A DNA stretch of 64,000 bases from Pseudomonas syringae (GTDB lineage: Bacteria; Pseudomonadota; Gammaproteobacteria; Pseudomonadales; Pseudomonadaceae), in NCBI RefSeq assembly GCF_021605415.1, contig NZ_WKEQ01000008.1, positions 1-64,000 on the forward strand. Direction: 5' to 3'. The position numbers and the translations under genes were made by a program. This document shows positions 42,711-51,913 of the stretch, piece after piece. Under the pieces are notes generated by a model that was given only the letters and a program-made list of their open reading frames with translations, had not been told where the DNA came from and searched no databases. Within the stretch, counting starts at the first letter, position 1. Each line of letters begins with the position of its first letter.

Positions 42711-43922
42711 ATGACGGCTGTTGATTTACCCGCAGTACCGAGAGTTTTGATCGCCGAGGCCGACCCCTGGTCTCGTGACTTGCTCAAGCAGGTGTTGTTG
42801 AACGTGCGCTGCGATGCGCGGCTGGATCTGTGCGCCGATGGCCAGCAAGCCATCAACCTGCTTCGTGAAGTCCCCTATGACCTGGCCATCGTCGACTGGG
42901 AGCTGCCCGGTGTGGACGGCTTGAATGTGTTGCGCAATGTGCGTCAGCGCAAACGCAATCCGCCGCTGCCGTTCATCCTGATGAGCAGCCGTAACGACAC
43001 TGCCAGCGTGCGCGAGGCACTGCCGCTGGCGCCGACGGCTTACCTGACCAAACCCCTGAATATGGAAAGCCTGACCCAGCGTCTGCAGGATTTACTGCTT
43101 AATCCCGGGGAGGAAGTGTCGTGTGAAGTGCCGTCGCTGGCGCCGGGCATGACGCTGTCGGTTTACCTCGAACGGCGACGGGAACAGGCCGATGGCGCGC
43201 CGTTGATGACCGACGTGCAAGTCGCTGTCAAGCGCAGCCTCAATCCTGACGGCCTCAATCTGAAACGCCTGGAAGATGAAATCCGCACCGATCCGCAAAT
43301 AACCGCCGTGCTGATTGCTGCCGCGAACAGCGCTGCGCAGCATCGAGGGGCCGCAGTGCAGACGCTCGCGCAAGCATTGCAGCGGCTCGGCACCGGACAA
43401 AGCATGAATCTGATACTCGGTCTTGCGCTCAAGCGCAGCGCAAGGCTCAGCGACCCATGCCTGGCGGATTACGCCGAACGTTATTGGGGGTTGTCACTGC
43501 ACACGGCCGAATACGCCCGCACCCTGGCGCGCCTGCTCGATCTGGATCAGGAGCGCTGTTATTGCGCAGGAATGCTCCATCGTCTCGGTGATCTGGCGCT
43601 GCTGCGCTGCCTGCAGGAGTGGAAGCAGGCCGGCGGTGAGCTGGACGAGCTCGAGGAAGTCGGTGAAGCGCTGGTGCAGTTCGGTGCGGCTTATGGTTCG
43701 GCGTTGCGCACCCGCTGGCGTCTGCCGCTGGAGCTGCGCGAGCTGATTGCGGCGGTCTATCAGCTCGGTGGCGGGGTTTACTCACGAGAAGCGCTGGTGA
43801 TGAACATGGCGGCGCAGATGGCCCGTCTGACCGAGCATGAGGGCGTGGAGGCATTGTCCAAGAGCCGAACGGCGCGGTTGCTCAAGATCGGACTGCCGGA
43901 ATTGATGCGGATGCGTAAATAG
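42711..43922 (+). CDS. Response-regulator receiver protein with HDOD output domain
   Basis: A 403-aa protein. Residues about 9-130 are a receiver domain with acidic pocket (AEADPWS), phospho-acceptor in LAIVDWELPGVDG and the conserved Lys in AYLTKPL. Residues about 170-380 are an HDOD domain (QVAVKRSLNPDGLNLKRLEDEI... and YCAGMLHRLGDLALL), a non-catalytic HD relative used in signalling. ATG at 42711 follows AAGGGAGCGCGC. No histidine kinase is adjacent; the output is unknown. Confidence 0.88.
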   Translation: MTAVDLPAVPRVLIAEADPWSRDLLKQVLLNVRCDARLDLCADGQQAINLLREVPYDLAIVDWELPGVDGLNVLRNVRQRKRNPPLPFILMSSRNDTASVREALPLAPTAYLTKPLNMESLTQRLQDLLLNPGEEVSCEVPSLAPGMTLSVYLERRREQADGAPLMTDVQVAVKRSLNPDGLNLKRLEDEIRTDPQITAVLIAAANSAAQHRGAAVQTLAQALQRLGTGQSMNLILGLALKRSARLSDPCLADYAERYWGLSLHTAEYARTLARLLDLDQERCYCAGMLHRLGDLALLRCLQEWKQAGGELDELEEVGEALVQFGAAYGSALRTRWRLPLELRELIAAVYQLGGGVYSREALVMNMAAQMARLTEHEGVEALSKSRTARLLKIGLPELMRMRK

Positions 43923-43941
43923 CCCAGCGTCACAAATCCAG

Positions 43942-44033
43942 TGTAGGCGTGAGCCTGCTCGCGATAGCGGACTGTCAGCCAAACCGGTGTTGAACGTCAG
44001 GGCCTCATCGCGAGCAGGCTTACCCCTACAGGA
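43942..44033. repeat. REP-type inverted repeat pair
   Basis: GTGTAGGCGTGAGCCTGCTCGCGAT and its inverse ATCGCGAGCAGGCTTACCCCTACA flank about 45 bp. It lies between two convergent genes and may terminate both. Confidence 0.75.
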
Positions 44034-44060
44034 TTTTTTGTTGCATATTCGGGATGTTTA

Positions 44061-45050
44061 TCAGTCAGAAATGATCCGGTTCTTGCCTTGGCGCTTGGCC
44101 TCGTACATTGCGGCATCCGCCCGGGCAAACAGGCTTTCCAGGCTAGTGTCTTCGTCGGTTAGGCTGGTCAGACCCTGGCTGACGGTGATGCCGAACGATT
44201 GCCCGTCATGTTCGAAAGTCAGCCGCTGGATCTCCCGTTGCAAGCGTTCGGCCACTTGCATCGCCATGTCCGGCGCACAGCCGGGGAACACCGCCGCAAA
44301 TTCTTCACCGCCAATTCGTCCGAACACATCGCCCCGGCGCAATGAAGCACGGCCACATTCGGCGATGCGCTGCAGAACGTTGTCGCCCTCGGGATGGCCG
44401 TGGGAGTCGTTGATGATTTTGAAGTCATCGATGTCCAGCAGTAGAAAGGACAGCGGAGAGCCCTGCAGGCGGGCCTGTTCGAACTCGCGGTGGGCGCATT
44501 CGAAGAAGTGCCGGCGATTGCTGCTCTGGGTCAGCACGTCGGTAGTGGCCAGGCGTTGTAGCTCGCTTTCCAGCTGTTTCTTGTCGGTGATGTCTTCGGC
44601 CAGGCCGACGATGATGACTGGTTGCCCCGTCTCTTCCTGGCGATTAATGAAGCACTTGTCGCTGAGCCAGCGTACCTGGCCGTCGGCGGCAATGATTCGA
44701 TACTCGCGGTCTTCAACAGCGCCTTTGTGCAGAACCTCGCTGAGGCTGCGTTCGGCGTAGTCGAGGTCATCGGGATAGATGCTGTCGCGCCACTGGTTGT
44801 AGTCGGCCAGCAGCAGTCCGGCGGAACGGCCGAAAATCCGCTCGTAGGCAGGGCTGACATAAAGCACCTGACGAGTTTCCCAATTGAATGCCCACAGCAC
44901 GGCGTTAACGCTGAACAGTAAGGAACTGAACAGCTGCTCGCGCTCGCTCAGGCGAGCGACTTCACCTTGGGCATGAATCAGGGCCATGAGCGTCTGCGCA
45001 GCGTCGGGCCACTGTGGAGGGGATGCGTCTTTCTGGTTGTTGTTGACCAT
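44061..45050 (-). CDS. PAS-GGDEF diguanylate cyclase
   Basis: A 329-aa soluble protein. A PAS/PAC sensor fills about residues 40-165 (VLWAFNWETRQVLYVSPAYERIFG, then DREYRIIAADGQVRWL), and the GGDEF domain about 170-325 with active GGEEF and the inhibitory I-site RRGD five residues before it. It should make cyclic-di-GMP with product inhibition. ATG at 45050 is preferred over TTG at 45065. The pga operon in this window is a plausible downstream target of c-di-GMP, but no direct link is shown. Confidence 0.92.
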   Translation of the reverse strand: MVNNNQKDASPPQWPDAAQTLMALIHAQGEVARLSEREQLFSSLLFSVNAVLWAFNWETRQVLYVSPAYERIFGRSAGLLLADYNQWRDSIYPDDLDYAERSLSEVLHKGAVEDREYRIIAADGQVRWLSDKCFINRQEETGQPVIIVGLAEDITDKKQLESELQRLATTDVLTQSSNRRHFFECAHREFEQARLQGSPLSFLLLDIDDFKIINDSHGHPEGDNVLQRIAECGRASLRRGDVFGRIGGEEFAAVFPGCAPDMAMQVAERLQREIQRLTFEHDGQSFGITVSQGLTSLTDEDTSLESLFARADAAMYEAKRQGKNRIISD

Positions 45051-45203
45051 CGGCACAAATCTCAAAGGGCGTGCCGCAGTTTCGACAGCGGCTACAGATA
45101 AGCCCGCCGGGGAGGCGAAGTGTCTTTGAGATAAGTGATCGAGCGCGAAGTTCCCGATTTGGCGGGGAACTCCGCCAAGCGGTATAGAAAAACCAGATGA
45201 ACC

Positions 45204-45291
45204 TGTAGGTGCTGTCGAGTGAAACGAGGCTGCAATCTTTTGATTTCATGAAAGCAAATCAAAAGATCGCAGCCTGCGGTAGCGCCTACAC
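45204..45291. repeat. Long inverted repeat overlapping the desA stop codon
   Basis: TGTAGGTGCTGTCGAGTG...GGCTGCAATCTTTTGATTT and AAATCAAAAGATCGCAGCC...GGTAGCGCCTACA form an imperfect hairpin of about 88 bp. The last six bases overlap the end of desA, whose TAG stop is part of the repeat. Related half-copies occur at 48536-48575 and 48926-48984. Confidence 0.75.
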
Positions 45292-46470
45292 GGCTGCCGG
45301 GCGCAGCGAGTAGGTTTTCAACTGATCGGCGAACTCACGCAGGGACTGAATACCGCTGGCCTCAGCCTCGTGCACCCATTCCCTGATGGCGGCGAGCATG
45401 TCGTGGCCGTTGGCGCTGGTCTTGACCCAGATCTGTTGCAGGGCCAGGCGCTTCTCGTAAATCACCTTCAGTGCCTGACTGTGCTCGAGCATGTTCTGGA
45501 TGCGCGCGTGGTGGCGCTCTTCCAGCAGGCTGGTCTCTCGCGACAACAGACGTTTGGCACGGTGGAATTGGTGACGCACTGAATGATCAACCTTGGCCAG
45601 TTCCTGTTGAACCAGCGGGCCGATCACCAATTTGCGGTACTGCGCCATGATCTGGAAGCGGTTGTTGAGGATCGCCATGGCGGTGTCCATGTCCAGGCTG
45701 CCCTTGCCTTCGACGCGGTGGGCGATCGGCGCAACCCGCTGCACTTTTGCCAAACGCAGGAAGCTGAACACTTTGATCCACGCCCAGCCGAGATCGAACT
45801 CCCACTTCTTGACCGACAGCTTGGCCGAGTTCGGGTAGGTGTGATGGTTGTTATGCAGTTCTTCGCCGCCGATCAGGATGCCCCATGGCACCAGATTGGT
45901 CGCCGCGTCGCGGCATTCGAAGTTGCGATAGCCCACGGCATGGCCGAGACCATTGATGACGCCAGCGGCCCACACCGGAATCCACATCATCTGGATGGCC
46001 CAGATGGTGATACCGATAGTGCCGAACAACAGCAGATCGATGACGCCCATGATCGCCACGCCCAACAACGGAAAGCGCGTGTACAGGTTGCGTTCGATCC
46101 AGTCGTCCGGGCAGTTCTTGCCATAAATGCGCAGGGTTTCCGGGTTCTGTGCTTCGGCACGGTACAACTCGGCACCGGTGCGCAGCACCGTCGACAGACC
46201 CTTGATGACCGGGCTGTGCGGATCGTCTTCGGTTTCGCATTTGGCGTGATGTTTACGGTGGATGGCGGTCCACTCGCGGGTGTTCTGAGCGGTGGTGAGC
46301 CACAGCCAGAAACGGAAGAAATGCTTGAGGCCGGCATTCAGCTCGAGCGAGCGATGGGCCGAGTAGCGGTGCAGATAGACCGTGACGCCAATGATCGTGA
46401 CGTGAGTCATCAGCAAGGTGACTGCCACCAGTGACCAGGCGGACAAGCCAAGAAAACCTTCGTACCACAT
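45286..46470 (-). CDS. desA: Acyl-lipid delta-9 fatty acid desaturase (DesA-type)
   Basis: A 394-aa membrane di-iron desaturase. The three His boxes are HRYSAH (34-39), HRKHH (71-75) and HNNHH (about 205), separated by TM helix pairs. A long C-terminal basic helical extension (about 260-390) follows. The P. aeruginosa relative PA0286 (DesA) introduces the 9-double bond into membrane phospholipid acyl chains under oxygen, and the gene order here (next to the PAS-GGDEF-EAL and oscA-sbp genes) is the same. Its stop codon lies in a REP-like repeat. Confidence 0.93.
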   Translation of the reverse strand: MWYEGFLGLSAWSLVAVTLLMTHVTIIGVTVYLHRYSAHRSLELNAGLKHFFRFWLWLTTAQNTREWTAIHRKHHAKCETEDDPHSPVIKGLSTVLRTGAELYRAEAQNPETLRIYGKNCPDDWIERNLYTRFPLLGVAIMGVIDLLLFGTIGITIWAIQMMWIPVWAAGVINGLGHAVGYRNFECRDAATNLVPWGILIGGEELHNNHHTYPNSAKLSVKKWEFDLGWAWIKVFSFLRLAKVQRVAPIAHRVEGKGSLDMDTAMAILNNRFQIMAQYRKLVIGPLVQQELAKVDHSVRHQFHRAKRLLSRETSLLEERHHARIQNMLEHSQALKVIYEKRLALQQIWVKTSANGHDMLAAIREWVHEAEASGIQSLREFADQLKTYSLRPAAV

Positions 46471-46603
46471 AGGCTATAGGGCCCTCGATAAAGATAAAAA
46501 CAGCCGATGCATTATCACTAAGCAGACAGATAAAACCAGTCGCCCTTTCAGATAAGAGTCGCTGAATGTTTCCTGCCCTATAATCGCGACATTTTTCAGG
46601 GAC

Positions 46604-48535
46604 ATGGACGGCCGAATGTCTGCCTCTTATCGCGATGCCTTGCGTGCAGCGCTGCTGTATCTGGTGCTGGCTGCTGTCTGGCTGACCAGCACTGGTTATT
46701 TATTGAACAGATTCTTCGATGACTCTGCCGATCTGCCGCACTGGCACCTGATCAACGGTTATCTCCTCATCATTTTCAGCGCCGGGCTGATCTTTACGGC
46801 CCGGTTACGCTTGTTCAATACCATCGGCAGCGCCGCACGATTGCTTGAGCGCCAGGCTGATCGCGAGCATCTGCGCCAGGCGGCTGCTGTGTTCGACTGC
46901 ACCCGCGAAGGTGTGCTGGTCACCGATCCGCAAGGCCTGATCGTGCACGTTAACCGCGCATTCATGGCGATCACTGGTTACTCGCGCGAAGAGGTCCATG
47001 GGCAAAATCCAAACCTGTTCAAGTCCGGTCATCACCCTCCGGGTTTTTATCAGTCGATGTTCGCGACCTTGCAGGCCGGCGGCGAGTGGAGCGGAGAAAT
47101 CTGGAATCGGCGAAAAAGCGGCGAGATCTACCCGCAATGGCAGACTATCCGCTCTATCAACGATGAAAATGGTCACCTAAGCCACTACGTGGCGGTCTTC
47201 TCCGATATCAGCGCAATCAAGAATTCCGAACAGGAACTCAAGCACCTGGCACATCACGATCCGCTGACCGATCTGCCCAATCGCCTGCTGTTCAGTGACC
47301 GCGCCGAACAGGCCTTGGCTTCAGCGCAGGTTCATAAACGCGGCTGCACGTTACTGCTGATTGATCTTGACCACTTCAAGATGATCAATGACAGCCTCGG
47401 CCACAGTGTCGGCGATTTACTGCTCAAAAGCGTGTCGACGCGTTTACAGAATCTGTCCGGCCCCGGCCTGACCCTGGCGCGACTGGGCGGTGACGAATTC
47501 GCGGTGCTCGTCGATAGTTATCCACAGCCCGCGCAGGGCGCCGCGCTCGCGCAATCCATTATTGAGGGTTTCAATGATCCGTTCCATGTGGGCGGCCACT
47601 CATTGTTCATCAACGCCAGTATTGGCATCAGCCTGTTCCCCGGCGATGCGCAAACGGCCGAACAGCTGCTGCGCAATGCTGATGCCGCCTTGTTCAAGGC
47701 AAAAAACAGCGGCCGCAACGGTTACGCGCTCTACACCGAAGAACTCACGGCTCATGCCCGGCAACGGGTGGAGATCGCTTCTGAGCTGCGCCGCGCGCTG
47801 GAACGAAAAGAGCTGCGCGTTTATTACCAACCCGTACACGACCTGAAAACCAGTCGCCTGATCAGCGTCGAAGCGCTGGTGCGCTGGGAGCATCCGCAGC
47901 GAGGGCTGGTGTCCCCGGCCGAATTCATTCCGATTGCCGAACGCACCGGACTGATTGCCGAGATCGATGCCTGGGTCATGCGCGAGGCCTGCCAGCAAAT
48001 GTGCCAGTGGCAAGCGGCGGGTGTGGTGCTGTCGTTCGTGGCGGTGAATGTATCGTCGCGGCTGTTCGCTCGCCGGGAACTGTTAGAGCACGTGGCGCAG
48101 GTGCTGCACGAAACGGGGCTGGATCCGGCGTACCTGGAACTGGAAGTCACCGAAAGCGCCGTGATGGACGATCCGGAGGTGGCGCTGGAACAGATGCATC
48201 GCTTGCGCGAACTGGGCATCCGCTTGGCCATCGATGATTTCGGCACTGGCTATTCGTCGTTGCTGCGGCTCAAACGGCTGCCGGTACAGAAGCTCAAGAT
48301 CGATCAGGGTTTCGTTGCGGGATTGCCGTGGGATGACGACGACGCGGCGATTGTCCGCGTGATCATTGCACTCGCACGTAGCATGGGCATGCAGGTGCAC
48401 GCCGAGGGTATCGAGCAGGTCGAGCAAGCGGCGTTTTTGCTTGAACACGGGTGTGATCTGGGGCAGGGGTATTGGTTCGGGCGACCGGTGCCGGCGCATA
48501 ACATCGATTGGATGAGGGCTCCCGTTATCGGTTGA
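46604..48535 (+). CDS. Membrane PAS-GGDEF-EAL cyclic-di-GMP protein (PA0285/PipA-like)
   Basis: A 643-aa protein. Two N-terminal TM helices (about residues 12-33 and 47-67) bound a short periplasmic loop; then PAS (about 90-210), GGDEF (about 220-380, intact GGDEF in ARLGGDEFAVL) and EAL (about 395-640, ISVEALVRWEHP, with DDFGTGYSS). Both catalytic motifs are conserved; its P. aeruginosa counterpart PipA acts as a phosphodiesterase. A TATAAT box at 46579-46584 puts the transcript start near 46592, which makes the second ATG (46616) at least as likely as 46604. Divergent from desA. Confidence 0.92.
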   Translation: MDGRMSASYRDALRAALLYLVLAAVWLTSTGYLLNRFFDDSADLPHWHLINGYLLIIFSAGLIFTARLRLFNTIGSAARLLERQADREHLRQAAAVFDCTREGVLVTDPQGLIVHVNRAFMAITGYSREEVHGQNPNLFKSGHHPPGFYQSMFATLQAGGEWSGEIWNRRKSGEIYPQWQTIRSINDENGHLSHYVAVFSDISAIKNSEQELKHLAHHDPLTDLPNRLLFSDRAEQALASAQVHKRGCTLLLIDLDHFKMINDSLGHSVGDLLLKSVSTRLQNLSGPGLTLARLGGDEFAVLVDSYPQPAQGAALAQSIIEGFNDPFHVGGHSLFINASIGISLFPGDAQTAEQLLRNADAALFKAKNSGRNGYALYTEELTAHARQRVEIASELRRALERKELRVYYQPVHDLKTSRLISVEALVRWEHPQRGLVSPAEFIPIAERTGLIAEIDAWVMREACQQMCQWQAAGVVLSFVAVNVSSRLFARRELLEHVAQVLHETGLDPAYLELEVTESAVMDDPEVALEQMHRLRELGIRLAIDDFGTGYSSLLRLKRLPVQKLKIDQGFVAGLPWDDDDAAIVRVIIALARSMGMQVHAEGIEQVEQAAFLLEHGCDLGQGYWFGRPVPAHNIDWMRAPVIG

Positions 48536-48621
48536 AGATCAAAAGATCGCGGCCTTCGACAGCTCCTGCACAGGTACCTGACTTGGCGCAACGCCTTGTC
48601 CGGTCAATTAATGTCTTTAGG

Positions 48622-48656
48622 TTATATAAACATTCTTAAATAGTCTTTTTAAGAAT
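48622..48656 (+). promoter_or_regulatory. Promoter/operator palindrome upstream of oscA-sbp (candidate CysB site)
   Basis: TTATATAA at 48622-48629 resembles a -10 region. ATTCTTAAA-TAGTCTT-TTTAAGAAT at 48632-48656 is a perfect 9+7+9 palindrome. AT-rich ATTCTTA/TAAGAAT half-sites are typical of CysB-regulated sulfur genes in Pseudomonas, so CysB control is inferred. Confidence 0.5.
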
Positions 48657-48738
48657 ATCCATGCCTCTCTTATATTGCGCTCACGCCGAACGCAGTGCTG
48701 AGCACTGCCAGGCACTTCCCGTTCAAAGGAGCAGCACC

Positions 48739-48921
48739 ATGAGCGCATCCCTGCGTAGCGTTGACGGTCAGGACGAAGCCACCATCTTGCGCGAGATCCA
48801 GAGTGCCCTGCGCGACCTGCGTTTCGGAGCAGTGGAAATCACTGTGCATAACGCGCAAGTGGTTCAGATCGAACGCAAAGAGAAATTCCGGTTGCAGCAG
48901 CCGGGGCAGAAGTCGGGCTGA
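48739..48921 (+). CDS. oscA: OscA-like DUF2292 small protein of sulfur metabolism
   Basis: A 60-aa protein: MSASLRSVDGQDEATILREI at the start, then LRFGAVEITVHNAQVVQIERKEKFRLQ, the DUF2292 motif. ATG at 48739 follows AAAGGAGCAGCACC. In Pseudomonas oscA is known to lie upstream of sbp and to be needed for organosulfur use, which fits the position 133 bp before the sulfate-binding protein gene. Confidence 0.88.
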   Translation: MSASLRSVDGQDEATILREIQSALRDLRFGAVEITVHNAQVVQIERKEKFRLQQPGQKSG

Positions 48922-48925
48922 TCCG

Positions 48926-48984
48926 GCCCGAGCCTGCGGCAGCGCCTACAGGGGAGATCTGTATAGGCGCTGTCGAAGGCTGCG
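48926..48984. repeat. REP-like inverted repeat between oscA and sbp
   Basis: AGCCTGCGGCAGCGCCTACA and TATAGGCGCTGTCGAAGGCT form a long imperfect hairpin. It may modulate relative expression of oscA and the transport genes. Confidence 0.65.
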
Positions 48985-49054
48985 ATGTCTGAACGGGCAA
49001 CCCAGGTTTCAAGCATAAGAAAAAGCCATCACCCGAATTCCAGGAGCTTCCACC

Positions 49055-50068
49055 ATGTCGTCGATTCGCCGTTACGCTTTGGCCGCGCTGGCCAGCGCTG
49101 TGTTTGCCGGTTCCGCGGTTGCCAAGGATTACGAACTGCTCAACGTGTCTTACGACCCGACCCGTGAGCTGTACCAGGAATACAACACCGAATTCGTCAA
49201 TTTCTGGAAAAAGGAACACGCTGGCGACAACGTGAAAATCCAGCAATCCCATGGTGGCTCAGGCAAGCAGGGCCGCGCGGTAATCGACGGTCTGCGCGCC
49301 GATGTGGTGACTTTGGCCCTGGCCGGCGACATCGATGAAATCGCCAAGCTCGGCAAGTCCCTGCCGGCCGACTGGCAAAAGCGTTTGCCGGAAGCGAGCA
49401 CGCCGTACACCTCGACCATCGTGTTCCTGGTGCGCAAGGGCAACCCGAAAGGTATCAAGGACTGGGGCGACCTGGTCAAGAATGACGTCTCCGTCATCAC
49501 CCCGAACCCGAAAACCTCGGGCGGTGCGCGCTGGAACTTCCTCGCGGCCTGGGCCTATGGTTTGAAAGCCAACGGCGGCGACGAAGCCAAGGCCAAGGAG
49601 TACATCACCACGTTGTTCAAGCACGTTCCGGTGCTGGACACCGGCGCGCGCGGTTCGACCATCACCTTTGTCAACAATGGTCAGGGCGACGTGCTGCTGG
49701 CCTGGGAAAACGAAGCCTTCCTGGCGCTGAAAGAAGATGGCGGCTCAGACAAGTTCGACATCGTCGTGCCTTCGCTGTCGATCCTCGCCGAGCCACCAGT
49801 GGCCGTAGTCGACAAGAACGCCGAAAAGAAGGGCAACGCCGAGATCGCCGAAGCGTATCTCAAGCATTTGTACAGCCCGGCCGGACAGGAAATCGCCGCG
49901 AAAAACTTCTATCGTCCACGTGACAAGGACGTAGCGGCCAAGTACGCGCAGCAGTTCCCGAAACTGGAATTGGTCACCATCGACAAAGACTTCGGGGGCT
50001 GGAAATCCGCCCAGCCGAAATTCTTTAACGACGGTGGCGTGTTCGACCAGATTTATCAGGCGCAGTGA
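49055..50068 (+). CDS. sbp: Sulfate ABC transporter periplasmic substrate-binding protein
   Basis: A 337-aa protein with a signal peptide (residues 1-23, ending SAVA-KD) and the sulfate-binding family signature: [17 protein letters not shown] and [17 protein letters not shown], plus [13 protein letters not shown]. It captures sulfate (or thiosulfate) in the periplasm and hands it to CysTWA. ATG at 49055 follows CAGGAGCTTCCACC. The permease and ATPase genes follow on the same strand after a REP pair. Confidence 0.96.
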   Translation: MSSIRRYALAALASAVFAGSAVAKDYELLNVSYDPTRELYQEYNTEFVNFWKKEHAGDNVKIQQSHGGSGKQGRAVIDGLRADVVTLALAGDIDEIAKLGKSLPADWQKRLPEASTPYTSTIVFLVRKGNPKGIKDWGDLVKNDVSVITPNPKTSGGARWNFLAAWAYGLKANGGDEAKAKEYITTLFKHVPVLDTGARGSTITFVNNGQGDVLLAWENEAFLALKEDGGSDKFDIVVPSLSILAEPPVAVVDKNAEKKGNAEIAEAYLKHLYSPAGQEIAAKNFYRPRDKDVAAKYAQQFPKLELVTIDKDFGGWKSAQPKFFNDGGVFDQIYQAQ

Positions 50069-50076
50069 TCTGCTTC

Positions 50077-50170
50077 ATGTGGAGCGAGCCTGCTCGCGAA
50101 GGCGGCGTGTCAGACGACAAGGTTGTTAACTGATACTCCCTCTTCGCGAGCAGGCTCGCTCCTACATTGA
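50077..50170. repeat. REP-type inverted repeat pair between sbp and cysT
   Basis: TGTGGAGCGAGCCTGCTCGCGAAGG and its inverse CTTCGCGAGCAGGCTCGCTCCTACA flank a 40-bp spacer. Its place after sbp is where a stabilising stem-loop would keep more binding-protein mRNA than permease mRNA. Confidence 0.8.
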
Positions 50171-50206
50171 TGCGTTGAGTGAAACGCTTTTTAACCAGGG
50201 ACTTTT

Positions 50207-51025
50207 ATGTCACGTCGTATTTCCCCCGTCATACCCGGCTTCGGGCTGACGCTGGGTTACACCTTGGTGTACCTCAGCCTGATTGTGCTGATCCCGCTGG
50301 CGGCGATGTTCGTCCACGCCGCCCAACTCACCTGGGATCAGTTCTGGACGATCATTTCCGCACCGCGCGTGCTGGCGGCATTGAAGCTGAGCTTCGGCAC
50401 CGCGCTCTGCGCCGCGATCATCAACGGCATCATTGGCACGCTGCTCGCCTGGGTGCTGGTGCGTTACACCTTCCCGGGGCGCAAGGTCATCGATGCGATG
50501 ATCGATCTGCCGTTCGCCTTGCCGACGGCCGTGGCCGGCATCGCACTGACCGCGTTGTATTCGCCCAACGGCATCGTCGGGCAGTTTGCCGCCGATCTCG
50601 GTTTCAAGATCGCTTACACGCCGTTGGGCATCACGCTGGCGCTGACCTTCGTGACGCTGCCGTTCGTGGTGCGCACGGTGCAACCCGTTCTGGCCGATAT
50701 CCCCCGTGAAGTCGAAGAAGCCGCGGCGTGCCTCGGCGCAAAACCGTTGCAGGTGTTCCGCCACATTCTGTTGCCGGCGCTGTTGCCCGCGTGGCTGACC
50801 GGTTTTGCCCTGGCGTTCGCCCGTGGCGTCGGCGAGTACGGCTCGGTGATTTTCATCGCCGGCAACATGCCAATGAAAACCGAGATCCTGCCGTTGCTGA
50901 TCATGGTCAAGCTCGACCAATACGACTACACCGGCGCCACCTCCATCGGCGTGCTGATGCTGGTGGTTTCCTTCGTCCTGTTGCTGCTGATCAACTTGCT
51001 GCAGCGGCGCATCGAAACCCCATAA
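50207..51025 (+). CDS. cysT: Sulfate ABC transporter permease CysT
   Basis: A 272-aa inner-membrane permease with six hydrophobic segments and the EAA loop EEAAACLGAKPLQVFRHILLP, which docks on CysA. The start MSRRISPVIPGFGLTLGYT follows CCAGGGACTTTT. It pairs with CysW, which starts 12 bp downstream. Confidence 0.96.
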   Translation: MSRRISPVIPGFGLTLGYTLVYLSLIVLIPLAAMFVHAAQLTWDQFWTIISAPRVLAALKLSFGTALCAAIINGIIGTLLAWVLVRYTFPGRKVIDAMIDLPFALPTAVAGIALTALYSPNGIVGQFAADLGFKIAYTPLGITLALTFVTLPFVVRTVQPVLADIPREVEEAAACLGAKPLQVFRHILLPALLPAWLTGFALAFARGVGEYGSVIFIAGNMPMKTEILPLLIMVKLDQYDYTGATSIGVLMLVVSFVLLLLINLLQRRIETP

Positions 51026-51037
51026 GGAGGCGCGAAC

Positions 51038-51910
51038 ATGTCCCAATCGTCTATTGCGGCCGCCTCTTCGGCCAACGCCGCCCGCCGTGGCAGCGCTACG
51101 TCGCGGCGGATTTTGATCAGCCTCGGCTGGCTGGTATTTGCGCTGTTTTTGCTGCTGCCGCTGTTCATCGTGGTGTCGCAAGGTTTGAAGAGCGGCCTTG
51201 GCGCGTTCTTCACGGCGATCTTTGAACCGGATGCTCTGTCGGCGTTGAAACTCACGGTGATCGCCGTGCTGATCTCCGTGCCGCTGAACCTGGTGTTCGG
51301 CGTCAGCGCGGCGTGGTGCGTGAGCAAATACTCATTCCGTGGCAAGAGCATGCTGGTAACGCTGATCGACCTGCCGTTCTCGGTCTCGCCGGTAATCGCC
51401 GGTCTGGTCTACGTGCTGATGTTTGGCGCTCAGGGCTTTTTCGGGCCGTGGTTGCAGGATCACGACATCCAGATCGTCTTCGCCCTGCCGGGTATCGTGC
51501 TGGCGACGATCTTCGTGACGGTGCCGTTCGTGGCCCGAGAGCTGATTCCGTTGATGCAGGAACAAGGCACTCAAGAAGAGGAGGCCGCGCGACTGCTCGG
51601 CGCCAATGGCTGGCAGATGTTCTGGCATGTCACCGTGCCGAACATCAAGTGGGGCCTGATTTACGGCGTGGTGCTGTGTACCGCGCGGGCCATGGGTGAA
51701 TTCGGCGCGGTGTCGGTGGTGTCCGGGCACATCCGCGGGGTGACCAACACCTTGCCGCTGCACGTCGAGATCCTCTACAACGAATACAACCACGTGGCCG
51801 CGTTCGCCGTGGCGAGCCTGTTGCTGATCCTGGCGCTCTTCATCCTGCTGCTCAAGCAGTGGAGCGAAAACCGTATCAACCGCCTGCGCGCCAGCGCCGC
51901 GGAGGAATAA
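51038..51910 (+). CDS. cysW: Sulfate ABC transporter permease CysW
   Basis: A 290-aa permease with about six TM helices and the EAA motif [22 protein letters not shown]. It forms the membrane channel with CysT. ATG at 51038 follows AAGGAGGCGCGAAC, a strong ribosome-binding site. The stop is 3 bp from the cysA start. Confidence 0.96.
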   Translation: MSQSSIAAASSANAARRGSATSRRILISLGWLVFALFLLLPLFIVVSQGLKSGLGAFFTAIFEPDALSALKLTVIAVLISVPLNLVFGVSAAWCVSKYSFRGKSMLVTLIDLPFSVSPVIAGLVYVLMFGAQGFFGPWLQDHDIQIVFALPGIVLATIFVTVPFVARELIPLMQEQGTQEEEAARLLGANGWQMFWHVTVPNIKWGLIYGVVLCTARAMGEFGAVSVVSGHIRGVTNTLPLHVEILYNEYNHVAAFAVASLLLILALFILLLKQWSENRINRLRASAAEE

Positions 51911-51913
51911 GTC

